From Faecalibacterium prausnitzii (GTDB taxonomy: Bacteria > Bacillota > Clostridia > Oscillospirales > Ruminococcaceae), in the NCBI GenBank assembly GCA_002313795.1, contig DCCL01000002.1, forward strand, positions 10,031 through 22,215: a stretch of 12,185 bases of DNA, given 5' to 3'. The notes under the pieces were generated by a model that saw nothing but the letters and a program-made list of their open reading frames with translations, did not search any database and was not told the origin of the DNA. Both the position numbers and the translations under genes were made by a program. This document shows positions 6,066 through 12,185 of the stretch, piece by piece. Position 1 is the first letter of the stretch. Each line of letters begins with the position of its first letter.

Positions 6066-7640
6066 TTATTTTGCGTACTCGACGGCACGGCTCTCGCGGA
6101 TGACGTTGACCTTGATCTGGCCGGGATAATCCAGCGTATCTTCGATCTTCTTTGCAATCGAGCGGGCCAGCAGGATGACCTGATCATCGCTGATGACGTC
6201 AGGCTTGACCATGATGCGGACCTCACGGCCTGCCTGCACGGCAAATGCCTGCTCAACGCCCTCGAAGCTGGAAGAGATCTCTTCCAGATTTTCCAGACGC
6301 TTGACATAGCTCTCCACGTTCTCACGGCGGGCACCCGGGCGGGCAGCGCTGATGGCGTCGCAGGCCTGGATGATGAAGGCCAGCGGAGTCTTGGGCTCCA
6401 CATCGCCGTGGTGGGCCTCGATGGCGTGGATGATCTGGGTGTTCTCCTTGTACTTGCGGCAGATGTCCACACCGATCTGGACATGGCTGCCCTCAATCTC
6501 GTGATCCAGAGCCTTGCCGATATCATGCAGCAGACCGGCGCGGCGGGCCAGCGTGACGTTCACGCCCATCTCGCCTGCCAGCAGGCCAGCCAGCCAGGCC
6601 ACTTCCATGCTGTGGGTCAAAGCGTTCTGGCCAAAGCTGGTGCGGTACTTCAGGCGGCCGATGAGCTTGATGAGGTCGGGGTGCAGGCCGTGGATGCCCA
6701 GCTCCATGACGGCGCGCTCACCCTCCCGCTTCATCTGCAGCTCCAGGTCGTGGCGGCACTTTTCCACCGTCTCCTCGATGCGGGCGGGATGGATACGGCC
6801 ATCGCCGATGAGGCGTTCCAGCGTCATGCGGGCCACTTCGCGGCGGGTCTGGTCGAAGGAGGACAGGGTGATGGCCTCCGGGGTATCATCAATGATGAGG
6901 TCAACGCCGGTGGCGGTCTCAAGGGCGCGGATGTTGCGGCCCTCACGGCCAATGATGCGGCCCTTCATCTCATCGCTGGGCAGCGGAACGACGCTGACGG
7001 TGGTCTCGCTGCAGTGGTCTGCTGCGCAGCGGCTGATGGCCTGACCGATGAGGTTGCGGGCGATGCCGTCGCAGTTCTCTTTCAGGTCGGTCTCATAGGC
7101 AGCAATGCGGACGGCCTTTTCGTGGGTCAGCTCCTCATCCACCTTGTGCAGCAGTACTTCGCGGGCGTCTTCCTGGCTCAAACCGGCCAGAGTCTCCAGC
7201 CGCTCCATCTCCTTGGCGCGCAGGGCATCCACCTCGGCCAGATGTGCGTCGGCTTCCTCGTGCTTCTTTTTCAGTTCGTCTTCCCGCTTTTCCAGAGCCT
7301 CGGTCTTCCGGTCGAGGGCGGTTTCCTTCTGGTCGATGCGGTTCTCCTGCCGGCTGATCTCTGCGCGGCGCTGCTTGATCTCCTTGTCGGCCTCTGCCTT
7401 CTGGGCATCGACCTCGGCCTTCAGACGGAAGGCCTCATCCTTGGCTTCCAGAACCGCTTCCTTGCGCTTCTGTTCGGCGGTCTTGATCGCTTCGTTCACC
7501 AGCCGGGTAGCCTCGGCCTCGGCGCTGCCGATCTGGGCCTCAGCGGTCTTTTTACGGTTGTTGTAACCAATAAAATAGCCCGCAGCACAGCCGACAGCGA
7601 TAGCAACGATCACGACAACGATCCATACGATCGTGGGCAT
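6066..7640 (-). CDS. rny: Ribonuclease Y
   Basis: This 524-residue membrane-anchored endoribonuclease initiates mRNA decay in many Bacillota. The order of parts is typical. An N-terminal membrane helix (about 3-25) is followed by a long charged coiled coil rich in Glu/Lys/Arg/Ala (about 30-190). A KH RNA-binding domain carries [11 protein letters not shown] (227-237) and the block [19 protein letters not shown]. An HD metal-dependent hydrolase domain has His343 ([11 protein letters not shown]), the catalytic [12 protein letters not shown] with His372-Asp373, and IEAHHGD (about 407-413). The C-terminus [14 protein letters not shown] is characteristic. Length is normal. The start ATG at 7640 has AAGGAG about 11 nt upstream. 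It has its own consensus promoter and terminator, with a leader of about 260 nt that is unusually long for a housekeeping gene. Confidence 0.97.
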   Translation of the reverse strand: MPTIVWIVVVIVAIAVGCAAGYFIGYNNRKKTAEAQIGSAEAEATRLVNEAIKTAEQKRKEAVLEAKDEAFRLKAEVDAQKAEADKEIKQRRAEISRQENRIDQKETALDRKTEALEKREDELKKKHEEADAHLAEVDALRAKEMERLETLAGLSQEDAREVLLHKVDEELTHEKAVRIAAYETDLKENCDGIARNLIGQAISRCAADHCSETTVSVVPLPSDEMKGRIIGREGRNIRALETATGVDLIIDDTPEAITLSSFDQTRREVARMTLERLIGDGRIHPARIEETVEKCRHDLELQMKREGERAVMELGIHGLHPDLIKLIGRLKYRTSFGQNALTHSMEVAWLAGLLAGEMGVNVTLARRAGLLHDIGKALDHEIEGSHVQIGVDICRKYKENTQIIHAIEAHHGDVEPKTPLAFIIQACDAISAARPGARRENVESYVKRLENLEEISSSFEGVEQAFAVQAGREVRIMVKPDVISDDQVILLARSIAKKIEDTLDYPGQIKVNVIRESRAVEYAK

Positions 7641-7900
7641 CGTTCTTCACTCTCCTTAACAGTCAAATTGTTTACTTTAACAGGCAGGAGACGCTGTACG
7701 GCCGGGCTGGGGCCGCATTCAAGATCAAATTTTCAACGCAAAAGAGACAGCAGAAACAGACGCAGGGCGTTCTGCCCCTGCGGCGGTTCTGGTGACAGCT
7801 TTTCGATTTACAAGATCAGCTTATAAAAACGGGCAGATGAAGCCCCATTGAAATATCCGGTCACGGAGTGCCCAGGGCACAGCGTCTTAGTTTCCATACT
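7641..7900 (-). other. Long untranslated leader of rny
   Basis: About 260 nt separate the predicted start site from the rny ATG. On the minus strand it holds an early GTGCCCTGGGCAC palindrome (about 7871-7883) and a hairpin CGCAGGG/CCCTGCG with an 8-nt loop (7782-7776 with 7767-7761) followed by T-rich but interrupted sequence. Near the SD there are two copies of CTGTTAA. No known riboswitch class, T-box or leader ORF with an SD was recognised. A structured leader could serve feedback on RNase Y level, but this is only an inference. Confidence 0.35.
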
Positions 7901-7907
7901 ACTTCTT

Positions 7908-7936
7908 ATATTACGAAACATTTTGCGCAATGTCAA
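7908..7936 (-). promoter_or_regulatory. Sigma-A type promoter of rny
   Basis: On the minus strand, a perfect TTGACA (7936-7931), a 17-bp spacer, then TAATAT (7913-7908). The start site would be near 7901. It begins only 36 bp past the stop of the LysR-phosphatase gene, and no terminator hairpin was seen between them, so some readthrough into rny is possible. Confidence 0.8.
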
Positions 7937-7972
7937 GGAGAAGTAAGGCGGAAAGCTGAAATTATTTTATAT

Positions 7973-9736
7973 TTACTCCAGATACATCCGGCGCAGACGC
8001 ATCAGTCGAGCCGGAGTCAGGCCGTATTCTGCTTCCAGATAGCTCTCGGCGCTGCCGTATCTTTCCCGCAGGGTACGGAGGACGAAGGGGCCGTCCTCAG
8101 GATGGACGCCGTACACTCCCAGATAGAAATTCTTCCGGGCCGGGTCTGCGGCGATCTCCTCGGCGTGCTCGGCCCAGGCCGCTTCGATCTCGGCTTTGCG
8201 GCAGACGTTGGACTGGACAAAATCGGCGCAGATGGTCTCATCCGACGCACCCAGTGCCAGAAGGATGAGCATGGCCGCCACGCCGGTGCGGTCCTTGCCG
8301 CCGGAGCAGTGGAAGAGCACCGGGGTCTCACCGGCTTCCAATGCGCGGAACAGCTCCTTATAGGCCTTGTTGCCGAAGAGCATATGTTCATACATGGCGT
8401 GGCTCAGGTTCACGCCGTCGTCGGGCTTTCCCTTGAGCAGGTGCTCGATGTCGTCCGGCGAGAAGGAGATCTCCCGCCCGTCATCGCCGCACAGGCCGCA
8501 GATGCGCACCATCCGGGCACCATCCGGCACATAGTCCGGGGCTTTGTCTGCCTCCACGCTGCTGCGCAGATCGAGGATGAGCCGCAGGCCCAGAGCATCC
8601 AGTTTTGCCCGGTCGGCGGCACTGGTCAGGCAGGCCGTCGTGATGCCCCGGTAGATTTGGCCCCATTTGACGTGTTTGCCCTCATCGGCCTCATAGCCGC
8701 CCAGCTCCCGGAAGTTATGTCCGCCCGCAAAATCCAGCTGGGTGCCGGGAGCGGGATGGGCCGCAGCGGGCTTTCCTGCCCCGGCACTGGACAGGACGGG
8801 CATATTATAAAAAGGTTTGGCCGGACGGCCACGGCGGGGCGGCAGGCTGGCCGCACTGCCCAGCACCTCCATCAGGTAGCTGCGCAGCAGGTCGATATAG
8901 GCCGAAGTGTGGTCGCGCCGCTGGAGCAGCGAGACGCAGAGGGGCGGCAGGTCTTCCAGCAGGACATCCCTCACCCGGTCCAGCTCCCGCCGGGCCCCCG
9001 GCTCGTACCGGGTCAGGCAGGTGCAGAGCTGCTCCTGCACCAGATAGTAGGCCTGATAGAAGCTGGGGCCGATCTCCGCGTTGGGCGCAAAGCCCGCCCG
9101 GGCGCAGGTCTCCCACAGAGGGGCAAACAGATCCTGCCGCAGGCTGGGCAGCAGCAGCCGCTGGTTCCGCAGCTCTGCCAGCGGCACGCTCTCTTTCTCC
9201 CAGAAAGGATGTCCCCGGGGCACCAGCAGGCAGGCGGGGTCGGCCCGCAGGGTAGTGCGGGCCAGCACCGGAGCCGCACAGCCCAGGTCTATCACAAGGC
9301 CGGCGTCCAGCTCTCCCTGCTCCACCCCATCGGCCACGGCGTCATTCTCCATCAGGCGGAACCGCATCTCGATGTGAGGATACTGCTGGCGGAATTTATC
9401 CAGCTGGGTCTCAAGGCCGGGCAGGTAGTCCGGCACCAGTGCCACACTGATGCCGATGCGCACCGGCTGGGCCGACTGGATCTCGGCGTGGAGCGCCGCC
9501 TGCATCTGCTGGAACTGCTCCACCACCGGCGCAGCGTGGCGCTGCAGGCTCACGCCCCGGTCGGTGAGGCTGAGCTTGTGGTGGGCGCTGAGGAAGAGCG
9601 GCCCGCACAGTTCGGCCTCCAGCGCCGAGATGCTCTGGCGCAGGGCCTGCCGGGATAAGAACAGACGCTGGGCCGCGCGGGTGTAGTTCATCTCCTCGCA
9701 CAGAACCAGAAAATAATGCAGCTGGCGGATGTCCAT
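7973..9736 (-). CDS. LysR-type regulator fused to a tyrosine protein phosphatase
   Basis: This 587-residue single chain holds two complete modules. Residues 1-60 are a LysR winged helix-turn-helix (MDIRQLHYFLVLCEEMNYTRAA then LFLSRQALRQSISALEAEL). About 90-295 is the LysR effector-binding fold (VRIGISVALVPDYLPGL, GELDAGLVID, LLVPRGHPF). A Pro/Arg/Ala linker (about 297-335) leads to a Y_phosphatase3/MptpB-like domain: NFRELGGY (341-348), LDLRSSVE (388-395), then the P-loop HCSGGKDRTG (476-485). In the P-loop, Cys477 is the nucleophile, Arg483 binds phosphate, and Lys481-Asp482 is typical of the MptpB group. The phosphatase would act on phosphotyrosine, phosphoserine or phosphoinositide. The start at 9736 has AGGAGG 5 nt upstream; an in-frame extension to 9901 is rejected. 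It is divergent from the chr pair, which it probably regulates. The reading frame is open throughout. The fusion is unusual for LysR proteins; its substrate and effector are unknown. Confidence 0.92.
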   Translation of the reverse strand: MDIRQLHYFLVLCEEMNYTRAAQRLFLSRQALRQSISALEAELCGPLFLSAHHKLSLTDRGVSLQRHAAPVVEQFQQMQAALHAEIQSAQPVRIGISVALVPDYLPGLETQLDKFRQQYPHIEMRFRLMENDAVADGVEQGELDAGLVIDLGCAAPVLARTTLRADPACLLVPRGHPFWEKESVPLAELRNQRLLLPSLRQDLFAPLWETCARAGFAPNAEIGPSFYQAYYLVQEQLCTCLTRYEPGARRELDRVRDVLLEDLPPLCVSLLQRRDHTSAYIDLLRSYLMEVLGSAASLPPRRGRPAKPFYNMPVLSSAGAGKPAAAHPAPGTQLDFAGGHNFRELGGYEADEGKHVKWGQIYRGITTACLTSAADRAKLDALGLRLILDLRSSVEADKAPDYVPDGARMVRICGLCGDDGREISFSPDDIEHLLKGKPDDGVNLSHAMYEHMLFGNKAYKELFRALEAGETPVLFHCSGGKDRTGVAAMLILLALGASDETICADFVQSNVCRKAEIEAAWAEHAEEIAADPARKNFYLGVYGVHPEDGPFVLRTLRERYGSAESYLEAEYGLTPARLMRLRRMYLE

Positions 9737-9772
9737 CGTTTCCTCCTCAGAATCACAGGTATGAATAGTTAA

Positions 9773-9801
9773 AGAATACCGCCTTTTTCCCCGATTGTAA
9801 A
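9773..9801 (-). promoter_or_regulatory. Promoter of the LysR-phosphatase gene
   Basis: On the minus strand, TTTACA (9801-9796), a 17-bp spacer, then TATTCT (9778-9773). The start site would be near 9766, giving a leader of about 30 nt with AGGAGG. It is the best -35/-10 pair in the 149-bp divergent gap. Confidence 0.6.
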
Positions 9802-9806
9802 GCCGC

Positions 9807-9827
9807 TGGGAACAAAATCCCATTCCC
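9807..9827. promoter_or_regulatory. Short dyads between divergent promoters (candidate LysR site)
   Basis: The segment between the two -35 boxes holds overlapping inverted repeats TGGGA/TCCCA (9807-9811 and 9818-9822) and GGGAA/TTCCC (9808-9812 and 9823-9827). The position suits a LysR protein acting on both promoters. It does not show the classical T-N11-A pattern, so the site is tentative. Confidence 0.25.
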
Positions 9828-9835
9828 GGCCTGTA

Positions 9836-9864
9836 TTGACGCCGCAGCCCCGGACGTGTAACAT
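9836..9864 (+). promoter_or_regulatory. Candidate promoter of the chr transporter pair
   Basis: TTGACG (9836-9841), a 17-bp spacer, then TAACAT (9859-9864). The predicted start, near 9871, falls at the beginning of the AAAGGAGG ribosome site, so the leader would be extremely short. The weak -10 fits a promoter that needs an activator. The real start could lie further upstream. Confidence 0.4.
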
Positions 9865-9885
9865 AAAGAAAAAGGAGGCACTGCC

Positions 9886-10476
9886 ATGACAAACAATACA
9901 CCGGCGCAGGAGGCCCGAAGCCTCGGGACGCTGTTTCTGACCTTTTTTAAGATCGGCCTTTTCACTTTCGGCGGCGGCTACGCCATGATCGCACTTCTCG
10001 AGGAAGAGTTCATCCAGCGGCGGAAGTGGCTGGACCGGGACGAGTTTCTGGACATGGCTGCCATTGCAGAGTCCACCCCCGGGCCGGTGGCCATCAACAG
10101 CGCCACCTATCTGGGCTATAAGCTGGCCGGCGTGCCCGGCGCGGCGGTCTCCACGCTGGCGGTCTGTCTGCCCTCTTTCGGCATCATCTACGCCATCTCG
10201 CTGTTCTTCGAGCAGTTCACCCGGCTCACCGTCATTGCCCATGCCTTCAAAGGCATTCAGGTCTGCGTCATCTACCTCATCTTTTCGGCAGGCGTCCGGA
10301 TGCTGAAGGCACTGGACAAGACCCGCCTTTCCGTCTCCATCCTCTGGGCCGTGATGCTGGCCATGATTGGCTTTTCGCTGGCGGGAGTCGGCGTCTCCTC
10401 CATCCTGCTCATCCTGCTCAGCGGTGTGGTCGGCGTAGCCGCATGGCTGCTGTGCCGCAGAAAGGAGAAGAAATGA
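9886..10476 (+). CDS. CHR (chromate-type) transporter, first subunit
   Basis: This 196-residue membrane protein has one CHR domain. Hallmarks are FTFGGGYAM (27-34 region), WLDRDEFLDMAAIAESTPGP (48-67) and YLGYKLAGVPGA (75-86), followed by four or more hydrophobic helices and a basic tail RRKEKK. This is the short-chain form, which works as a pair with a second CHR protein. Here the partner gene follows with a 4-nt overlap. ChrA homologues export chromate in some bacteria, but for an anaerobe of this type the natural ion is unknown. A strong AAAGGAGG sits 7 nt upstream of the ATG. The divergent LysR-phosphatase is the likely regulator. B. subtilis ywrA/ywrB have a comparable paired layout. Confidence 0.9.
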   Translation: MTNNTPAQEARSLGTLFLTFFKIGLFTFGGGYAMIALLEEEFIQRRKWLDRDEFLDMAAIAESTPGPVAINSATYLGYKLAGVPGAAVSTLAVCLPSFGIIYAISLFFEQFTRLTVIAHAFKGIQVCVIYLIFSAGVRMLKALDKTRLSVSILWAVMLAMIGFSLAGVGVSSILLILLSGVVGVAAWLLCRRKEKK

Positions 10477-11042
10477 TGCTCTGGAAACTGTTTTACACCT
10501 TTCTGGAAATTGGTGCCGTCTCTTTCGGCGGCGGCTACGGCATGATCTCTCTCATCCGGGAAAAAGTGCTCCTCAACGGCTGGCTCAGCGAGGCGGAATT
10601 TCTGAGCTTCATCGCGGTGTCCGAGTCCACCCCCGGCCCGCTGGCCGTCAATATGGCCACCTTCATCGGCTCTTCTCAGGCCGGGGTGCCGGGGGCGCTC
10701 TGTGCCACACTGGGCGTGGTGCTTCCCTCCTTCTTTATTATCCTGCTTATTGCGGCCCTCATTCACGACCTGCTGAAATATGCCGGGGTCGAGGCCTTTC
10801 TTTCCGGCATCCGTCCCTGCGTGGTGGCCCTCATCCTCTCCACCGCCGTCACCATGGGCCTGAGCACCCTGCTGGGCATCTCCACCGTGGCCGACACCCC
10901 CGCACCCGCCGGGCGGGGCATTCTCATCCTTGTCCTCCTTCTTGCCGTCCATCTGGGGCGGCAGAAGCTCAAAGGCAAAGCCCCCTCTCCCATTGCCATG
11001 ATCCTGCTCTCTGCAGTGCTGGGTGCTGTTTTCTACGCATAA
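10473..11042 (+). CDS. CHR (chromate-type) transporter, second subunit
   Basis: This 189-residue paralogue of the preceding protein shares VSFGGGYGM (16-24), WLSEAEFLSFIAVSESTPGP (37-56) and GVPGA (71-75), followed by hydrophobic helices. The start ATG at 10473 overlaps the stop of the first gene (ATGA), with AAAGGAG a few bases before it, so the two are translationally coupled and made in equal amounts. The next codon is also ATG (10476) and could serve instead. An extension to 10443 has no ribosome site. The two proteins probably form one heteromeric transporter with opposite or complementary topology, as proposed for short-chain CHR pairs. A strong terminator begins 10 nt past the stop. 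Confidence 0.9.
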   Translation: MMLWKLFYTFLEIGAVSFGGGYGMISLIREKVLLNGWLSEAEFLSFIAVSESTPGPLAVNMATFIGSSQAGVPGALCATLGVVLPSFFIILLIAALIHDLLKYAGVEAFLSGIRPCVVALILSTAVTMGLSTLLGISTVADTPAPAGRGILILVLLLAVHLGRQKLKGKAPSPIAMILLSAVLGAVFYA

Positions 11043-11051
11043 CACTAAAAT

Positions 11052-11105
11052 ACCCGGGACCCTTTCTCAGCCATCTCTGCTCCGAAAAGGGTTCCGGGTC
11101 TTATT
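11052..11105. terminator. Bidirectional terminator between convergent genes
   Basis: A 14-bp stem with one G-U pair (ACCCGGGACCCTTT at 11052-11065 with AAAGGGTTCCGGGT at 11086-11099) and a 20-nt loop. On the plus strand it is followed by CTTATTTAT, ending the chr operon. On the minus strand it is followed by ATTTTAG, ending the HAD gene. The T tracts are modest on both sides. Confidence 0.85.
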
Positions 11106-11136
11106 TATATGTCTTATATGGTACTGTTCCAGCGCG

Positions 11137-11973
11137 TCACTCTGCCGCTTTCCGGAAATCTGCCGGGCTGACCCCGCCTTTCTGCGCCACGACCTGACGC
11201 AGGATCTGCATGACGCCGTACTCCGTATTCGCCGGGGCGAGGAAAGGGATCTCTGTGCGGAGGGCCGCCGAACCGTTTTCCATCAGAAAACCGTACCGGG
11301 CAGCTTTCAGCATCTCGGCATCGTTGAAGGTATCTCCGAAGGCCATCATGCTCTCCGCCGGGATGTTCAGCCGCTCTCCCAGATGGAGCAAGGCCGCACC
11401 CTTGTGGACGCCGGGATTCATGATGTCGATCCAGTCTTTTCCCGCCACGGCCACCGAGAAGCGCTTTCCCCACACCGGGCCGTACAGGGTATCGAATCCC
11501 CTCTGGGAATCACCCTCCGGGAAGTAAATCGTGAACTTATCCGCCGGGGCGTCCACCTCTTCCAGCCGGGGAACATATTCCACCTTGGTGTAGAACTGCC
11601 TGAACACCTTATCATACTGCCGGAACTGCTGTTCCACATAGGCCGTTTCCAGCCCGCAGAGCACTGCAGCCTGCCCGGCATCCCGGGCCTGACCGGCCAG
11701 CGTGCGCCAGTCGGCGGCATCCATCTCCGAGACATAGAGGCTCTCGCCCCGCCAGCGGATGGCACCGCCGTTGTCCCCCGCAAAGATGATGTCATTCCGC
11801 AGGGAGGCGAACATCTCTTCTAATGTATAGAGCGGCCGGCCGCTGGCGGCAACGAAGCGGATGCCCAGTGCTGCCAGCTCCCGTATCATCCCGGCAAAGC
11901 CCGGAGGAAGCTGGCTCTGCCCGTCCAGCAGGGTGGCATCCATGTCCGATGCAATGAGGCGGATGCGATCCAT
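11137..11973 (-). CDS. Cof-type HAD-superfamily phosphatase
   Basis: This 278-residue soluble hydrolase belongs to the HAD IIB (Cof) group, which removes phosphate from sugar phosphates, nucleotides or cofactors. All four motifs are present: I, SDMDATLLD with nucleophile Asp10 and acid/base Asp12; II, Ser44 in VAASGRP; III, Lys191 in GVHKGAAL; IV, GDTFND with Asp214 and Asp218. The cap domain lies between motifs II and III (about 80-180). Motif I has Ala13 where Gly is usual (DxDGTLL), a mild change not expected to abolish activity. Length is normal. The start ATG at 11973 has AAGGAG about 12 nt upstream, overlapping the stop of the preceding GH25 gene, so the two form an operon. The substrate cannot be read from the sequence. 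Confidence 0.92.
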   Translation of the reverse strand: MDRIRLIASDMDATLLDGQSQLPPGFAGMIRELAALGIRFVAASGRPLYTLEEMFASLRNDIIFAGDNGGAIRWRGESLYVSEMDAADWRTLAGQARDAGQAAVLCGLETAYVEQQFRQYDKVFRQFYTKVEYVPRLEEVDAPADKFTIYFPEGDSQRGFDTLYGPVWGKRFSVAVAGKDWIDIMNPGVHKGAALLHLGERLNIPAESMMAFGDTFNDAEMLKAARYGFLMENGSAALRTEIPFLAPANTEYGVMQILRQVVAQKGGVSPADFRKAAE

Positions 11974-11989
11974 ACGAATCTGTTTCTCC

Positions 11990-12185
11990 TTAGCCCATGT
12001 AGCTGATATTCACATCGATCTGACCGCCGTAACCGGGGATGCGGGCGGTGCAGGTGCCCTGCCACATATCGCAGGAAATGGGGCTCTGGGCCACATTATA
12101 ATGGGCGTTCCAGATCTTATAGCCGCTCAGCTGGCTCATATCGATCCGCTTCCGGAACCACAGGGTGGAAGCATACACACCGGGC
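11990..12185 (-). CDS. GH25 family lysozyme (muramidase), C-terminal fragment
   Basis: Only the last 64 or so codons are in the window; the gene enters from the right edge. The fragment PGVYASTLWF, then SGYKIWNAHYN, CDMWQGTCTARIPGYGG and QIDVNISYMG follows the end of the GH25 barrel, with the conserved WQ and the terminal G-x-x-D-x-N-x-x-Y. Such enzymes cleave the glycan strands of peptidoglycan and are usually secreted. The catalytic Asp/Glu residues and any signal or binding domains are outside the window. The stop is 16 nt before the HAD start, within its ribosome site, so the two genes are co-transcribed. Confidence 0.85.
   Translation of the reverse strand, partial: PGVYASTLWFRKRIDMSQLSGYKIWNAHYNVAQSPISCDMWQGTCTARIPGYGGQIDVNISYMG

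Noticed and set aside
4275..7826. Very long plus-strand open frame (1183 codons) antisense to tcyP and rny
   Set aside because: It is the mirror of two well-recognised minus-strand genes in GC-biased DNA, crosses terminators and promoters, is rich in His/Gly/Gln/Asp without any domain, and lacks a ribosome site.
8790..8815. Internal TATAAT followed by ATG (codon 312 of the fusion) as a separate start for the phosphatase
   Set aside because: There is no SD before this ATG and no -35 at the right spacing. The bases encode linker residues in an unbroken frame, so a separate phosphatase gene is not supported.
9737..9901. Upstream extension of the LysR-phosphatase to 9901
   Set aside because: The added 55 residues cross the divergent promoters and do not belong to LysR proteins. 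MDIRQLHYF at 9736 is the usual start and has AGGAGG.
10443..10472. Earlier start for the second CHR gene
   Set aside because: No ribosome site precedes it, and it adds ten residues not shared with the family. The ATGA overlap start at 10473 has AAAGGAG.

Overview
The window looks like chromosome from a GC-rich, low-complexity-free member of the Bacillota (class Clostridia). Three things point there: strong AGGAGG/AAGGAG ribosome binding sites, an RNase Y gene, and a lipoprotein-type oligopeptide-binding protein next to a TcyP-type transporter. The protein style resembles gut Oscillospiraceae such as Faecalibacterium; that genus is an inference from memory of the families, not a search result. 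No tRNA, rRNA, CRISPR array, insertion sequence, phage gene or attachment site was seen. The window reads as stable core/accessory chromosome rather than a mobile island.

Layout. Positions 1-3986 (minus strand) hold a peptide ABC importer in the order oppA, oppB, oppC, oppD; oppD runs off the left edge. The leader upstream of oppA (about 3987-4108) carries a TATAAT box, a hairpin followed by a T run, and a perfect 9-bp dyad. A second hairpin with a T run sits between oppA and oppB and could set the ratio of binding protein to permease. Positions 4325-5969 hold a TcyP-like cystine symporter gene with a consensus promoter, an inverted repeat flanking the -10 box, and two tiny ORFs in the leader. 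One of these has an excellent SD and ends in a Cys codon. Positions 6015-7936 hold rny (RNase Y) with its own terminator, a consensus promoter and a leader of about 260 nt.

Positions 7973-9736 encode the most unusual protein of the window: a full-length LysR-type regulator fused in frame to a complete MptpB-like tyrosine phosphatase with the P-loop HCSGGKDRTG. It is divergent from two overlapping plus-strand genes (9886-11042) for short-chain CHR (chromate-type) membrane transporters, which are its obvious candidate targets. A strong bidirectional hairpin at 11052-11105 separates the chr pair from a convergent minus-strand pair: a Cof-type HAD phosphatase, preceded by the C-terminus of a GH25 lysozyme that enters from the right edge.

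Functionally the window is dominated by nutrient import (peptides and, probably, cystine) with leader-level control, plus RNA turnover, and one possible new signalling architecture (DNA-binding LysR plus phosphatase in one chain). All regulatory sites are read by eye and need experimental mapping.
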